A stretch of DNA of 11,169 nt from an uncultured Collinsella sp. (GTDB lineage Bacteria; Actinomycetota; Coriobacteriia; Coriobacteriales; Coriobacteriaceae). Each line of letters opens with the position of its first letter. Position 1 is the first letter of the stretch. A program made the translations under genes and the position numbers. The notes beneath the pieces are model-generated. The model saw nothing but the letters and a program-made list of their open reading frames with translations, had not been told where the DNA came from and did not search any database. Location: assembly GCA_958447915.1 (NCBI GenBank), contig CAUDCB010000056.1, positions 1 to 11,169 on the forward strand, read 5' to 3'. Shown one piece after another: positions 6,575 to 11,169 of the stretch.

Positions 6575-6997
6575 CTATCCCCTCCGCTTCTTTTTGGGCC
6601 GACCGCCACGGGTGCCGCCGACGATCATTTTTCCGTGACGCACCACCGCGGCATTGATTGCAGGCAGCATAAGCCATTCATCCTCGGTGGCAAACGCGAG
6701 TCCTGCTGCTATCAAAGCGTTGACGTGCTCAGCTGCAACGGTCGACTTGCCTTGATTGTCAAACAGCCATTGCGCCAACAGGCCATAATCGAGTGGCAAT
6801 GCGTGCCCTTTGTGCCGAGACGCCAAGGAACATAGACCCAACCAAACACCCATATCGGCGTATGTCTTGGGGCCTCGAGCGGCGCGGAGTCGCATAAACT
6901 CTTCGCTGCTAGATATAGGCATATCGAGCTGCATGGAAGGTAGCTGCACTGACCATGCGGCTTCGATGGCCTCGAGATTGGTTATCTCGCGCCCCAT
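6575..6997 (-). CDS. Hypothetical element protein with basic GGRPKK tail, possibly replication-related
   Basis: 140-aa protein without clear family. The middle (about 45-115) looks like a helical winged-helix fold of the kind seen in replisome organizers: GVWLGLCSLASRHKG, then LLAQWLFDNQ, then VNALIAAGLAF. The C-terminus ends in TRGGRPKKKRRG, an AT-hook-like basic tail; a GGRPKK motif is also common after the DNA-binding domain of phage and plasmid replication initiators. The start ATG overlaps the stop of the Xis-like gene by one base (TGATG), so translation is coupled; the next gene starts 2 bp after its stop. A two-subunit replication protein made of this and the next gene is an attractive guess, no more. 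Confidence 0.65.
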   Translation of the reverse strand: MGREITNLEAIEAAWSVQLPSMQLDMPISSSEEFMRLRAARGPKTYADMGVWLGLCSLASRHKGHALPLDYGLLAQWLFDNQGKSTVAAEHVNALIAAGLAFATEDEWLMLPAINAAVVRHGKMIVGGTRGGRPKKKRRG

Positions 6998-7230
6998 CAG
7001 GCCGCACCCTTATCTCGAAGCCCGCAGACCGCAAGCAGATCATCGCGGTTGAGTTTCCAGCGACGTCCGATTTGAACACCACGGATCTCGCCACGGTCGA
7101 CCATTCTCAACAGGTGCTTGGCGCTAATGCCGATTGCCGCTTCGGCGGTAGTGGGCGTGATGAGTAGCGGTAGCGTGTCGTAGGCACCCAAGCGGAAACG
7201 CTGCAAGATGGCCTCCTCTGACTTATGCAT
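6997..7230 (-). CDS. AlpA/Xis-like helix-turn-helix protein (probable excisionase)
   Basis: 77-aa protein of the excisionase/MerR-like small helix-turn-helix type. The pattern LLITPTTAEAAIGISAKHLLRMVDRGEIRGVQIGRRWKLNRDDL is characteristic: a helix-turn-helix at about 27-47 followed by a wing ending in Gly-Arg-Arg-Trp-Lys. Members bend DNA at att sites to favour excision, and some also regulate element genes. AAAGGAG lies seven bases before the ATG. It heads the three-gene minus-strand run. Separation from the integrase gene by about 0.8 kb is somewhat unusual, since the two are often adjacent. Confidence 0.85.
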   Translation of the reverse strand: MHKSEEAILQRFRLGAYDTLPLLITPTTAEAAIGISAKHLLRMVDRGEIRGVQIGRRWKLNRDDLLAVCGLRDKGAA

Positions 7231-7321
7231 AATCGACTCCTTTCTGGGCTCTATGGCCCGTTGAAGACTGTGCGGCTTATCCCGCTACAACAAGGCTATG
7301 TCGGCTGTTGGCATCATGCGG

Positions 7322-7356
7322 ACCGATTTGGTGCCAAGGGGTGACAATCGGTGACA
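7322..7356. promoter_or_regulatory. Nested repeats upstream of the Xis operon
   Basis: ACCGATT (7322-7328) and its inverse AATCGGT (7346-7352) enclose the palindrome TTGGTGCCAA, and GGTGACA occurs directly repeated at 7340-7346 and 7350-7356. This lies about 95-125 bp upstream of the Xis-like gene on its coding strand, a plausible operator. No clear -35/-10 pair was found between it and the gene. Confidence 0.35.
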
Positions 7357-7413
7357 TTTTTTGGCGACAGGGTTTCCGCATCTGTTGTGGCACGGTTTCA
7401 AGAACATGGGTTT

Positions 7414-7560
7414 CGCCCCGCGGGGCGCCGGGTTTTAGGGCAGAGCCCTAACAAGCGCCGAACCGCAGGTTTCGGCGTGTACGCGGACGGGCAAAACGCA
7501 GTTTTGTACGGCAGCGTACGACTCTTGCGTATTTCGAAAAACTACCCTTACGGCCATTTC
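7414..7560. other. oriT-like region rich in inverted repeats
   Basis: Between the Xis-like gene and the DUF3970-like gene lie about 400 bp without a supported gene. In order it holds a 14-bp perfect palindrome CGCCCCGCGGGGCG (7414-7427), hairpins TTAGGGC/GCCCTAA (7435-7451), GCCGAACC/GGTTTCGGC (7457-7477, one bulge), CAAAAC/GTTTTG (7492-7506) and GTACG/CGTAC (7506-7519), then TACCCTTACGGCCATTT (7543-7559). The last resembles the nick region of MOBQ-type transfer origins of Gram-positive plasmids, which I recall as containing CCCTTACGGGATTT. Without a relaxase gene, transfer would rely on a helper. Confidence 0.4.
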
Positions 7561-7606
7561 GCCCGACTTCGTATGTCCCGCTCCAAACGGTGGGTTTCCG
7601 TGCTCG

Positions 7607-7639
7607 GGCCCGCCTTTCGCCTTCGCCGAAAGGCGGGCC
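7607..7639. repeat. Long perfect hairpin after the DUF3970-like gene
   Basis: A 13-bp perfect stem, GGCCCGCCTTTCG and CGAAAGGCGGGCC, with a 7-base loop, starts at the base after the stop codon of the minus-strand gene. There is no T-run on the minus strand, so termination would be atypical; it may stabilise the transcript end or belong to the oriT-like region. Confidence 0.6.
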
Positions 7640-7849
7640 TTATGAGGGATCGTCTAGGGATGCTTTTTCAAGGTTGGCAAGCATCCAGCCCATGACCTTA
7701 TCCTCGTCCAGTTCGAGATAGACCCGACAGCCTTCCTCATCTCTGTTGCGATAGGGCTTCGAGCGCCTGACGACATAGCCTGCCCTTTCCAGCTGGTCTG
7801 CCAAGCAGTCGACCTCAGCGGTTTCGCCGCTTATCCTGAATTCGAGCAT
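7640..7849 (-). CDS. Small DUF3970-like protein
   Basis: 69-aa acidic protein. The fold suggested by MLEFRISGETAEVDCLADQL, then AGYVVRRSKPYRNRDEEGCRVYLEL, is an alpha/beta unit resembling the DUF3970 family, whose members are small proteins of mobile elements and plasmids with a PYPNR-like motif before a final strand; their function is unknown to me. A strong ribosome site GGAGGTGA lies just before the ATG, so it is probably well expressed. It is in the same direction as the integrase gene, 176 bp after it. Confidence 0.7.
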   Translation of the reverse strand: MLEFRISGETAEVDCLADQLERAGYVVRRSKPYRNRDEEGCRVYLELDEDKVMGWMLANLEKASLDDPS

Positions 7850-7877
7850 GATTCACCTCCGTTTCATTGTCCCAATA

Positions 7878-7920
7878 GTCCGACTGGTCTTTATAAGAAA
7901 CAGCTGTCTAGCTGGTCTTT
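7878..7920. repeat. Direct repeat upstream of the DUF3970-like gene
   Basis: GTCCGACTGGTCTTT (7878-7892) and GTCTAGCTGGTCTTT (7906-7920) are 28 bp apart and differ at three positions. They flank TTATAAG and CAGCTG, in the upstream region of the minus-strand gene starting at 7849, and may be regulator sites. The rest of 7850-8025 shows nothing else I can support. Confidence 0.4.
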
Positions 7921-8025
7921 TGCTCGAATTAGAGCCGATTTGCGGCGCTAAAGAAGAGCGCGTGGAGCCGATGGACGGTCTTTGTTATTCAGGGGCAAAT
8001 AAAGGCATCTGAACGTCATGTAGCC

Positions 8026-9252
8026 CTATTCACCGGCTGCGCGCAGCTCCAAAATTTCGGCGGTAGGTGGCGCCGCTGTCATCGTGGCAGCCACTGCGTC
8101 CATCGCCGTGCGCTTCGCCTGGGCGTTGACGCCCGTGTAGATGTTCAGTGTCATGGCGGCGTTGGCGTGTCCCAGGAGTGAGGATACGGACTTGATATCC
8201 GTCCCCGCGAGGATCGCTGCGGTAGCGAACGTGTGGCGCAGGTCGTGGAACTTGGGTGGCTCGCCCTCCGAGCCCACTAGCCCCAGCTGCCGAACCGTGA
8301 CGGCCCAGTGACGCGACAGGCGCTCAGGGGCCATGAACTCTCCGTCAGGACCGCCCAACACGAACATCGACTGCTCGAACGGCACGCCCGCCTTAATGCA
8401 CTCGGCTCGCGCGGCGGTCAGACGGCGAGTAAGGATCCCCGCGACTTCATCGGGCATGGGAATGCTCCTGCGACTTCCGCCGTTCTTGGGTTCCTTCTCG
8501 TAATGCCCGTTTTCTCCAAACCCGATGGAAGCTTTGACGTGCAGCATCTTTTGTTCAAAATCAACGTTGCGCCACCTGAGCGCAAGCAGCTCGCCACGCC
8601 GCATACCCGTGAGCAGGGCGAGGTAGATGCCGACGTTCTCGGGGCAATCACGAGCGATGGATAGAAACGTGAGCAGTCTTCCGCGCTCGCGTTCGTCCAA
8701 TGCGTTTGGTTCACGGTGGCGGGCTTTGGGCACGCGCACGCAATCGACGGGGGAGTAATCGATCACACGAAGCCTGCCGACGGCATCGCGGTATGCGGCC
8801 TTGAGCAGTGTCACGCTTTTGCGGATGGTGGACGGCTTATAGCCCTCCTCGACCGCCCAGTTAATCCAATTCTGAGCGGCGGTTACGTCCAATGAATCGA
8901 ACTCAATGCCGCCGATTCTGCGTTCGACGAGTCGGGCTGCGCCGCGATAGTCATAGACGGTCGATGATTCAATCGATCCTGAAGCGCTGAGCATATCGAT
9001 ATAACCATCTAGCAGGTCTTTTACGGTCTTGTGGGCCATGCTGCCGAGCTTGATCTTCTTCTGCGCGAGCTCCTCCATCTCCACGCGCCATTCCCTCAGC
9101 TCGGCCTGAGCAGCACGTTTCGATTTGGCAATCATGACCTTGCTAACCTGCCCGTACGTGCCATCTTGTTTCTTGAATTTAAGCCGCCCGCGCCAACCGC
9201 CGTTGCGATACGGCAGCAGGCAGGACGAGGTGTAGTAGCGCGTTGGCTTCAT
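8026..9252 (-). CDS. Tyrosine recombinase / integrase
   Basis: 408-aa site-specific recombinase that integrates and excises the element at tRNA-Lys. Parts: N-terminal arm-binding domain (about 1-70, AP2-like, with GGWRGRLKFKKQDGTYGQ), core-binding SAM-like domain (about 75-165) and catalytic domain (about 185-390). Catalytic residues visible: Arg218 (TGMRRGELLALRW), Lys256 (KEPKNGGSRRSIP, by position), His336 and Arg339 (FHDLRHTFAT), His362 (LLGHANAAMT) and Tyr372 (NIYTGV). All are intact. The ATG at 9252 has only a weak GGGG-type ribosome site; the length fits the family. It lies next to attR and reads away from it, with arm-type repeats just behind its start, which could let the integrase repress its own promoter. 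Confidence 0.96.
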   Translation of the reverse strand: MKPTRYYTSSCLLPYRNGGWRGRLKFKKQDGTYGQVSKVMIAKSKRAAQAELREWRVEMEELAQKKIKLGSMAHKTVKDLLDGYIDMLSASGSIESSTVYDYRGAARLVERRIGGIEFDSLDVTAAQNWINWAVEEGYKPSTIRKSVTLLKAAYRDAVGRLRVIDYSPVDCVRVPKARHREPNALDERERGRLLTFLSIARDCPENVGIYLALLTGMRRGELLALRWRNVDFEQKMLHVKASIGFGENGHYEKEPKNGGSRRSIPMPDEVAGILTRRLTAARAECIKAGVPFEQSMFVLGGPDGEFMAPERLSRHWAVTVRQLGLVGSEGEPPKFHDLRHTFATAAILAGTDIKSVSSLLGHANAAMTLNIYTGVNAQAKRTAMDAVAATMTAAPPTAEILELRAAGE

Positions 9253-9274
9253 CGAGACCCCACAATCACGGCGT

Positions 9275-9303
9275 GTACCCGCTGCGTACCGCGCGGAGTA
9301 CCC
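9275..9303 (+). repeat. Right integrase arm-site triplet
   Basis: GTACCC at 9275, GTACCG at 9286 and GTACCC at 9298 repeat in the same orientation with spacings of 11 and 12 bp, exactly as at 5505-5534. They lie between the integrase start and attR, probably overlapping the integrase promoter. Confidence 0.65.
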
Positions 9304-9353
9304 GTGTCGAACAAACCCACTCAGGCCGTGCAGTCCGTCTAGTCGAACGAAAC

Positions 9354-9365
9354 CGCAGGTCAGAG
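9354..9365 (+). repeat. Right copy of a 12-bp repeat found near both ends
   Basis: CGCAGGTCAGAG occurs here and at 5464-5475, where it overlaps the tRNA terminator stem. Both copies have the same orientation and lie between att and the arm triplet. It may be a further integrase or Xis site. Confidence 0.4.
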
Positions 9366-9412
9366 TGGGTGTAAGGTATCACTGCCAAAGCCCTAAAGCA
9401 AACGGGATTTCG

Positions 9413-9456
9413 CTTTTAATCCCAAGGTCCAGGGTTCGAACCCCTGACGGCCCACC
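9413..9456 (+). repeat. attR, displaced 3' end of tRNA-Lys
   Basis: Identical over 44 bp to 5412-5455. It is the original 3' part of the host tRNA-Lys gene, now without its 5' half and so not a functional tRNA. The host flank CCCAAGATTGTTGA and a terminator follow it. Confidence 0.93.
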
Positions 9457-9468
9457 CAAGATTGTTGA

Positions 9469-9498
9469 GACGGTCAACTCCGGTTGGCCGTCTTTTTT
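9469..9498 (+). terminator. Original host terminator of tRNA-Lys
   Basis: A 10-bp stem GACGGTCAAC/GTTGGCCGTC (one G-T pair) with loop TCCG and six Ts at 9493-9498. It lies 12 bp past attR and presumably ended the tRNA transcript before integration. A near copy is at 10756-10784. Confidence 0.85.
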
Positions 9499-9525
9499 GT
9501 CGCCCTTTCATGGGTTCGAACCCGT
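9471..9525 (+). repeat. Left copy of terminator plus T-arm repeat
   Basis: This 55-bp stretch recurs at 10756-10811 with two substitutions and one extra T. It runs from inside the terminator stem through GTCGCCCTTTCATGGG to the T-arm-like palindrome GGGTTCGAACCC (9512-9523) and GT. The two copies bracket the traX-like gene. Confidence 0.9.
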
Positions 9526-9615
9526 CGGAGCGCGGAGCTGAGTAAACGCGTGAGCGTTTGCCAGCGCAGCGCGCAAGGCACGAAAGCGCCGCAGCGGCCG
9601 CCTGTGGAGCAGGCT
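9526..9615. other. Very GC-rich 90-bp block with small hairpins
   Basis: No gene is supported. It contains AAACGC-GTGA-GCGTTT (9544-9559, a GNRA loop), GCCTG/CAGGC (9600-9614), the NotI-type word GCGGCCGC and many GCGC words. It joins the left 55-bp repeat to a partial att copy. Its origin is unknown. Confidence 0.4.
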
Positions 9616-9637
9616 GAACCCCTGACGGCCCACCCAA
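9616..9637 (+). repeat. Partial third copy of the tRNA-Lys 3' end
   Basis: Twenty-two bases starting GAACCCCTGACGG match attR and its host flank (9438-9459), including CCCAA past the tRNA end, which the attL copy lacks. It directly precedes the ribosome site of the traX-like gene, suggesting an earlier insertion or duplication at this tRNA end. Confidence 0.85.
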
Positions 9638-9652
9638 AGAAAGGAAAAAGAA

Positions 9653-10450
9653 ATGAAAACAGATAGATACGGAATTAGCGGCAGCACATTAAAGATAATA
9701 GCGGCCATCTCGATGGTTCTCGATCATGTAAGCAGGATCGTTCTGACCAATGGAATCATGACTCACGCATCGTACAATCAGATATCAGACGAACAGTGGG
9801 CGATTCTAAGCGAGGCTTCGGATGTGCTTCATGTTCTTGGCAGAATTGCATTTCCCTTATTTTGCTTTTTGATAGTTGAGGGATTTTTGCACACTCATGA
9901 CATAAAGAAGTACCTGCGAAATATGCTTGTCTTCGCAATCATTGCGGAGCCCATATACGATTTCGTTCAAACCGGGCAGCTATTTGACCTTCGGCAACAG
10001 AATGTTATGTATGAGCTCCTGCTTTCCTTGGTCTTTTTGATTATTCTGGAAAAGATACAAAGTCTTTCAAAATGGAAGAGGCACATTGCAGAAATTGCTC
10101 TGATTGTTTTGACAGCACTGGCAGCTGAATACACTAAGCTGGATGGCGGTGCGTATGGCATTCTGCTTGTGGCTGCATTCTATTTATTCCACGACAGCAA
10201 AGCTAAGATGTTCTTTGCTGCAGTATGTGCAGTGCTCCTTTCGTCATGCCATATAATTGGCGGCGGATTTGAGTTCACTACAGCTAATATTTTTAATCCT
10301 GATGTTGCTGCCGCGATAATTTCGTTGTTGCTTATCAATCTTTATAATGGCAAGCGAGGGCTGAAGCTGAAATATTTCTTCTACATTTTCTATCCGGCAC
10401 ATCTTGCTCTGCTTTATGGTGTCTCGCTTATTGTTTTGAACTGTCTTTAA
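9653..10450 (+). CDS. TraX-family integral membrane protein
   Basis: 265-aa multi-pass membrane protein. The opening GISGSTLKIIAAISMVLDHV, the block LGRIAFPLFCFLIVEGFLHT (about 62-81) followed by KKYLRNMLVFAIIAEPIYDF, and the closing YFFYIFYPAHLALLYG (241-256) are the TraX (PF05857) pattern. About nine membrane segments can be seen (about 11-34, 57-79, 88-106, 118-135, 144-160, 165-180, 185-203, 216-232, 239-263). In the F plasmid TraX acetylates pilin; in Gram-positive bacteria homologues are common without conjugation genes and their substrate is unclear, though an acyltransferase role is plausible. A ribosome site AAAGGAAAAAG precedes the ATG. Codon use is much richer in A/T (ATA, AGA, AAA) than in the left part, indicating transfer, probably from a low-GC Firmicute. 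Confidence 0.88.
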   Translation: MKTDRYGISGSTLKIIAAISMVLDHVSRIVLTNGIMTHASYNQISDEQWAILSEASDVLHVLGRIAFPLFCFLIVEGFLHTHDIKKYLRNMLVFAIIAEPIYDFVQTGQLFDLRQQNVMYELLLSLVFLIILEKIQSLSKWKRHIAEIALIVLTALAAEYTKLDGGAYGILLVAAFYLFHDSKAKMFFAAVCAVLLSSCHIIGGGFEFTTANIFNPDVAAAIISLLLINLYNGKRGLKLKYFFYIFYPAHLALLYGVSLIVLNCL

Positions 10451-10559
10451 AAACTCTCAAACAAGTCTCTGAAAGCAGAAACAAATTGACCCTAAGACTG
10501 CTTGTGAATTTCCGGAAGACCTGAGAGATGCGAGGATAGACAACGAGGGCTGCAGAAAG

Positions 10560-10751
10560 ATGCTTCTCAGTTCTCTGGCGGATCGCATGAATCTGTATGA
10601 GGATCACTTCCACACACTCATTGATAACAGTGATAAACACGGCAGATCCTCAAAACATGAGACTGCGAAGGTCGAAAGATGCTTCGAAAGCATGAATGGC
10701 AGCGAGAAAACGAGTTCGGAAGCACCCTCTGGATGCTCCAGCATAGAATAG
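10560..10751 (+). CDS. Possible short ORF or gene remnant after traX-like gene
   Basis: 63-codon frame from ATG 10560 to TAG 10751; the frame is open back to 10473, allowing about 92 codons. The predicted peptide is hydrophilic and Glu/Ser/Lys-rich, with no domain I recognise, and no ribosome site is clear. Composition is like the traX-like gene, and the frame ends just before the terminator at 10756. It may be the C-terminal remnant of a larger gene brought in with traX, or chance. Confidence 0.25.
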   Translation: MLLSSLADRMNLYEDHFHTLIDNSDKHGRSSKHETAKVERCFESMNGSEKTSSEAPSGCSSIE

Positions 10752-10755
10752 AAAG

Positions 10756-10784
10756 CGGTCAACTTCGGTTGGCTGTCTTTTTTT
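10756..10784 (+). terminator. Terminator closing the traX-like module
   Basis: Stem CGGTCAAC/GTTGGCTG (8 bp, two wobbles) with a TTCG loop, then TC and seven Ts (10778-10784). It is a near copy of the host terminator at 9469-9498. Confidence 0.8.
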
Positions 10785-10811
10785 GTCGCCCTTTCATGGG
10801 TTCGAACCCGT
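10756..10811 (+). repeat. Right copy of terminator plus T-arm repeat
   Basis: A 56-bp near-identical copy of 9471-9525, ending in the T-arm-like palindrome GGGTTCGAACCC (10798-10809) and GT. Identity stops abruptly at 10811, marking the right boundary of the traX-like module. Confidence 0.9.
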
Positions 10812-11114
10812 ATCTATCTATATATAAGAACGCTTGGCGAACAAAACCCGCCTTTTACCGATGGGAAACAAATAGCTGATGCCTTTGGGGTAAAGTAGCG
10901 CTCCAGAGATGACCGATGTCTCAATACTCATAAAACAGCTGGTCATCGCCAATATCAGAAGCCAATGCTTCAGTTATAACCTCAGGGACGCGACTGAGGG
11001 ACATATTCGTTTGTGAACAAATTATGGAGTGCGCGATTCCCGCCCCCGGGGGCCCTCCGGTCTGGCAATATATCTCCTTGCCGCGCGGCCCGGTCGAACC
11101 GGATGAACCGCAAA
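10812..11114. other. Intergenic stretch without a supported gene
   Basis: Begins with AT-rich simple sequence (ATCTATCTATATATAAG). It contains an inverted repeat GATGACC (10908-10914) / GGTCATC (10941-10947), TTTGTGAACAAA, a GGCAA/TTGCC hairpin and CCGGT-CGA-ACCGG. A minus-strand frame entering from the right edge and ending at 10921 is not convincing. Confidence 0.4.
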
Positions 11115-11169
11115 GCGTGCACCTTGAGAACCGGATACTGCGAGGATGGACACACCAGATGTGTCGCAT
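11115..11169 (+). other. Possible rRNA operon leader at the window edge
   Basis: CACCTTGAGAACCGGATA resembles the CCTTGAAAACTGGATA-type sequence found just before 16S or 23S genes in many Gram-positive bacteria. It is followed by a GACACA/TGTGTC hairpin. If right, an rRNA gene begins shortly past the window. The evidence is one short motif. Confidence 0.35.

Larger units (their letters stand above)
5412..9412. mobile_element. Small integrative element in tRNA-Lys (about 4.0 kb)
   Basis: The element is bounded by the 44-bp att repeats. It encodes, all on the minus strand, an integrase near attR, a DUF3970-like protein, an AlpA/Xis-like protein and two small coupled genes. Non-coding parts are the arm-site triplets at both ends, the palindrome array with an AT-rich tract, and a region of inverted repeats resembling oriT. 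No relaxase, capsid, coupling or defence gene is visible. It fits a tiny integrative plasmid-like or mobilizable element; a phage satellite is an alternative, but no phage-derived gene is seen. Confidence 0.88.

Noticed and set aside
6573..6677. N-terminal extension of the winged-helix gene to ATG 6677
   Set aside because: It would overlap the upstream gene by about 100 bp; GTG 6572 has a strong ribosome site immediately after the upstream stop.
7351..7695. Plus-strand ORF of 114 codons starting GTG
   Set aside because: It runs through a series of perfect inverted repeats and overlaps the end of the better supported minus-strand DUF3970-like gene. The peptide is Arg-rich and shows no domain, as expected for a chance frame in GC-rich DNA.
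9413..9456. A second tRNA-Lys gene
   Set aside because: Only the part from the anticodon loop to the 3' end is present; acceptor 5' strand and D arm are missing, so it is the attR footprint.
9416..9637. Minus-strand ORF of 73 codons
   Set aside because: It reads through the att repeat, terminator and partial att copy, so it is a shadow of non-coding repeats.
10921..11169. Minus-strand ORF of 82 codons reaching the window edge
   Set aside because: Its upstream half covers GC-rich hairpins and the rRNA-leader-like motif, with no domain. The last 30 residues look more protein-like, so a degenerate gene end cannot be excluded, but support is too weak.

Overview
The window looks like a chromosome segment of a high-GC Gram-positive gut actinobacterium of the Coriobacteriia, with Collinsella or a relative as the best guess. 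This rests on gene content, codon bias towards G/C third positions and strong Shine-Dalgarno sites, not on a database match. It divides into a conserved left part, a small integrative element, and a right accessory part.

Conserved part (1-5456). An OmpR-type response regulator and its HAMP/HisKA histidine kinase form a two-gene operon. They are followed by purC (purine synthesis) and a tightly coupled small membrane protein of unknown function, ended by a strong intrinsic terminator. Next come an M29-family metallo-aminopeptidase and a tRNA-Lys(UUU). The tRNA has its own promoter inside the end of the peptidase gene.

Integrative element (5412-9412, about 4.0 kb). A 44-bp direct repeat, running from the anticodon loop of tRNA-Lys to the CC of its CCA end, occurs at 5412-5455 and 9413-9456 (attL and attR). 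The element carries a tyrosine integrase, an AlpA/Xis-like helix-turn-helix protein, two small coupled genes (the second with a Crp-like winged helix), and a small DUF3970-like protein. It also has an AT-rich tract next to six 17-bp palindromes spaced about 22 bp apart, an oriT-like region rich in inverted repeats, and integrase arm-site triplets near both ends with identical 11/12-bp spacing. No relaxase, coupling protein or obvious cargo gene is visible. It reads as a minimal plasmid-like element that integrates in tRNA-Lys and may be mobilised in trans.

Right part (9457-11169). The displaced host terminator is followed by a second, AT-richer accessory module holding a TraX-family membrane protein and a possible short remnant ORF. 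The module is bounded by two copies of a 55-56-bp repeat (terminator plus a tRNA T-arm-like palindrome), and inside it lies a 22-bp partial copy of the att/tRNA 3' end. The last 360 bp hold no convincing gene; the extreme right edge resembles the leader found just upstream of rRNA genes in Gram-positive bacteria.

How the parts may work together (inference): the integrase and Xis act on attL/attR through the arm sites. The palindrome array plus AT-rich tract could be an origin or partition site read by the winged-helix protein. The element supplies a new tRNA 3' end and terminator, so the host keeps a working tRNA-Lys.
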